From assembly GCA_950022655.1 (NCBI GenBank), contig OX465583.1, positions 18,031,318 through 18,095,317 of the forward strand: a DNA stretch of 64,000 bases, read 5' to 3'. Shown one piece after another: positions 63,186-64,000 of this stretch (within the stretch, counting starts at the first letter, position 1; the number at the start of each line of letters is the position of its first letter). Both the position numbers and the translations under genes were made by a program. Source of the DNA: Alentia gelatinosa. Lineage: Eukaryota > Annelida > Polychaeta > Phyllodocida > Polynoidae. The notes below the pieces were generated by a model. That model saw only the letters and a list, made by a program, of their open reading frames with translations. It was not told where the DNA came from and made no database searches.

Positions 63186-64000
63186 TGTCAGATGGGGCCG
63201 CTGTAAGCTCGTCCGCACCTCCTGCGTGCTGAGTTGCTTCCCCCACTGAAACCGCTCTGGTCACACAGTGGGGTGAGGCTCCGTAACAAAACAACTCTAG
63301 TGACAACGTGTGGTTGAAGCTGAGGAGAGGATCGGATCTGCCGTATGCCGGCTGTCGCTTTATTATATATTAGGAGTACATTTAGACGTCACAACGGGTG
63401 AGTACGTCACACATTCACATACCATTCCTTATACAGATAATAACAGGCGTGGTAGTTGGTTCCAAACATGGTTACATTTATCTCAATTGGTTACTAATGG
63501 TCACATGCAGAGACAAGACGCTCTCCCAAATATGGAGACGTCGTTTCCGTCACACATACAGAGACAAGACGCTCTCCCAAATATGGAGACGTCGTTTCCG
63601 TCAAGGGGCCTCTATCCCATAATAAGAAGAGAACCGCAAAGATGTTTGCGCGTCCCTCCAAGAGGATCCTGACATGTCCTGCCACGTGCAACCGTCTTGA
63701 GGTAAAACCTCCACATACATAGCATACACAAAAGGAAATATATTAGCTTGGAAAATATATTAGCTTGGAAAAGATAATAATTTTAGGGAAGATAATAGTT
63801 TTAGGGAAGATAATAACTTTAGTATTTCTCCCTTATTATTTACCACAACTTAAAACCTTACTTCTTACATAAGAAGGATTACGGTTTTCCTTTAACATAT
63901 AGATGCATGCGTATATGTTCATCTGAGGAGCGTGAGAAAGCCGGACATGCAAGCAAGGTTCTCACAAACAAGTTGACATGAGTAACGACTTGTTGAGACT
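63186..64000 (-). repeat. 5' LTR, truncated by window edge
   Basis: Inner end TGTCAG on the plus strand, two bases from the primer binding site. Same internal duplications as the 3' LTR. Confidence 0.92.

Larger units (their letters stand above)
51632..64000 (-). mobile_element. Env-bearing Ty3/Gypsy provirus (endogenous retrovirus-like), continues past window
   Basis: Reading the minus strand: 5' LTR (from beyond 64000 to 63186), tRNA-Trp primer site, gag, pol (protease, RT, integrase), envelope, minisatellite, accessory frame, tandem repeats, 3' LTR ending at 51632. Order and motifs are those of errantivirus-like Ty3/Gypsy elements with an F-type envelope. The coding part is broken (RNase H largely deleted, one TGA in the accessory frame). 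It sits inside a non-LTR retrotransposon and so is younger than that insertion. Confidence 0.9.

Noticed and set aside
1..64000. Bacterial or viral origin of the whole window
   Set aside because: Introns, SINE, many animal-type retroelements and two metazoan genes make nuclear animal DNA the only reasonable reading.

Overview
The window looks like nuclear DNA of an invertebrate animal, most likely a marine lophotrochozoan such as a mollusc; the phylum is inference. Evidence: two metazoan metabolic genes split by GT-AG introns, a tRNA-derived SINE, many MITEs, and a wide set of animal mobile elements (Penelope-like, tyrosine-recombinase retroelement, Jockey/CR1-type non-LTR, PIF/Harbinger, piggyBac, env-bearing Ty3/Gypsy provirus). 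There is no operon structure and no bacterial signal.

Host genes. The right-hand exons of an alkaline ceramidase gene (ACER2-like, + strand) occupy 2033-12122; its first exon lies left of the window. A hydroxylysine kinase gene (HYKK/AGPHD1-like, - strand) occupies 46429-29282 in five phase-compatible exons. The two genes converge tail to tail, separated by about 17 kb of repeats. The last HYKK exon carries an in-frame insert of roughly 150 codons of Cys/Asp/Lys/Glu-rich repeats between the two halves of the kinase active site.

Layout. 1-1576: hairpin MITEs. 2033-12122: ACER2-like gene, whose introns hold a 1.0-kb TIR element (4073-5085), a ~202-bp satellite with an internal orientation switch (7893-10243) and a SINE (11465-11757). 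12123-19930: repeat-rich intergenic DNA with hAT-like, mariner-like and fold-back MITEs. 19946-22654: 5'-truncated Penelope-like element with GIY-YIG endonuclease and a hammerhead-ribozyme core, flanked by a 15-bp target duplication. 22736-27597: GC-rich Ngaro/PAT-like tyrosine-recombinase retroelement with split direct repeats. 27675-28797: hAT-like element. 29282-46429: HYKK with its introns full of transposons: a Harbinger-like element with TTA duplication and MADF-like relics (30329-33209), a 4.1-kb PIF/Harbinger element with TAA duplication (35811-39913) that itself holds a nested MITE (37100-37386), and a non-LTR retrotransposon (40206-43290). 48043-50174: decayed piggyBac with an intron. 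50175-51631: 5' part of a second non-LTR element, interrupted by a retrovirus-like provirus on the - strand (63186 and beyond, down to 51632).

The provirus is the most interesting unit. It has ~1.2% diverged LTRs, a tRNA-Trp primer binding site, gag with zinc knuckles, a GGGAAAC -1 frameshift heptamer abutting the gag stop, a pol lacking almost all of RNase H, an integrase, an F-type envelope that appears to need splicing, a 42-bp x 18 minisatellite, and an accessory frame with a RING-like cysteine/histidine pattern behind one in-frame TGA. Its partner LTR runs off the right edge of the window.
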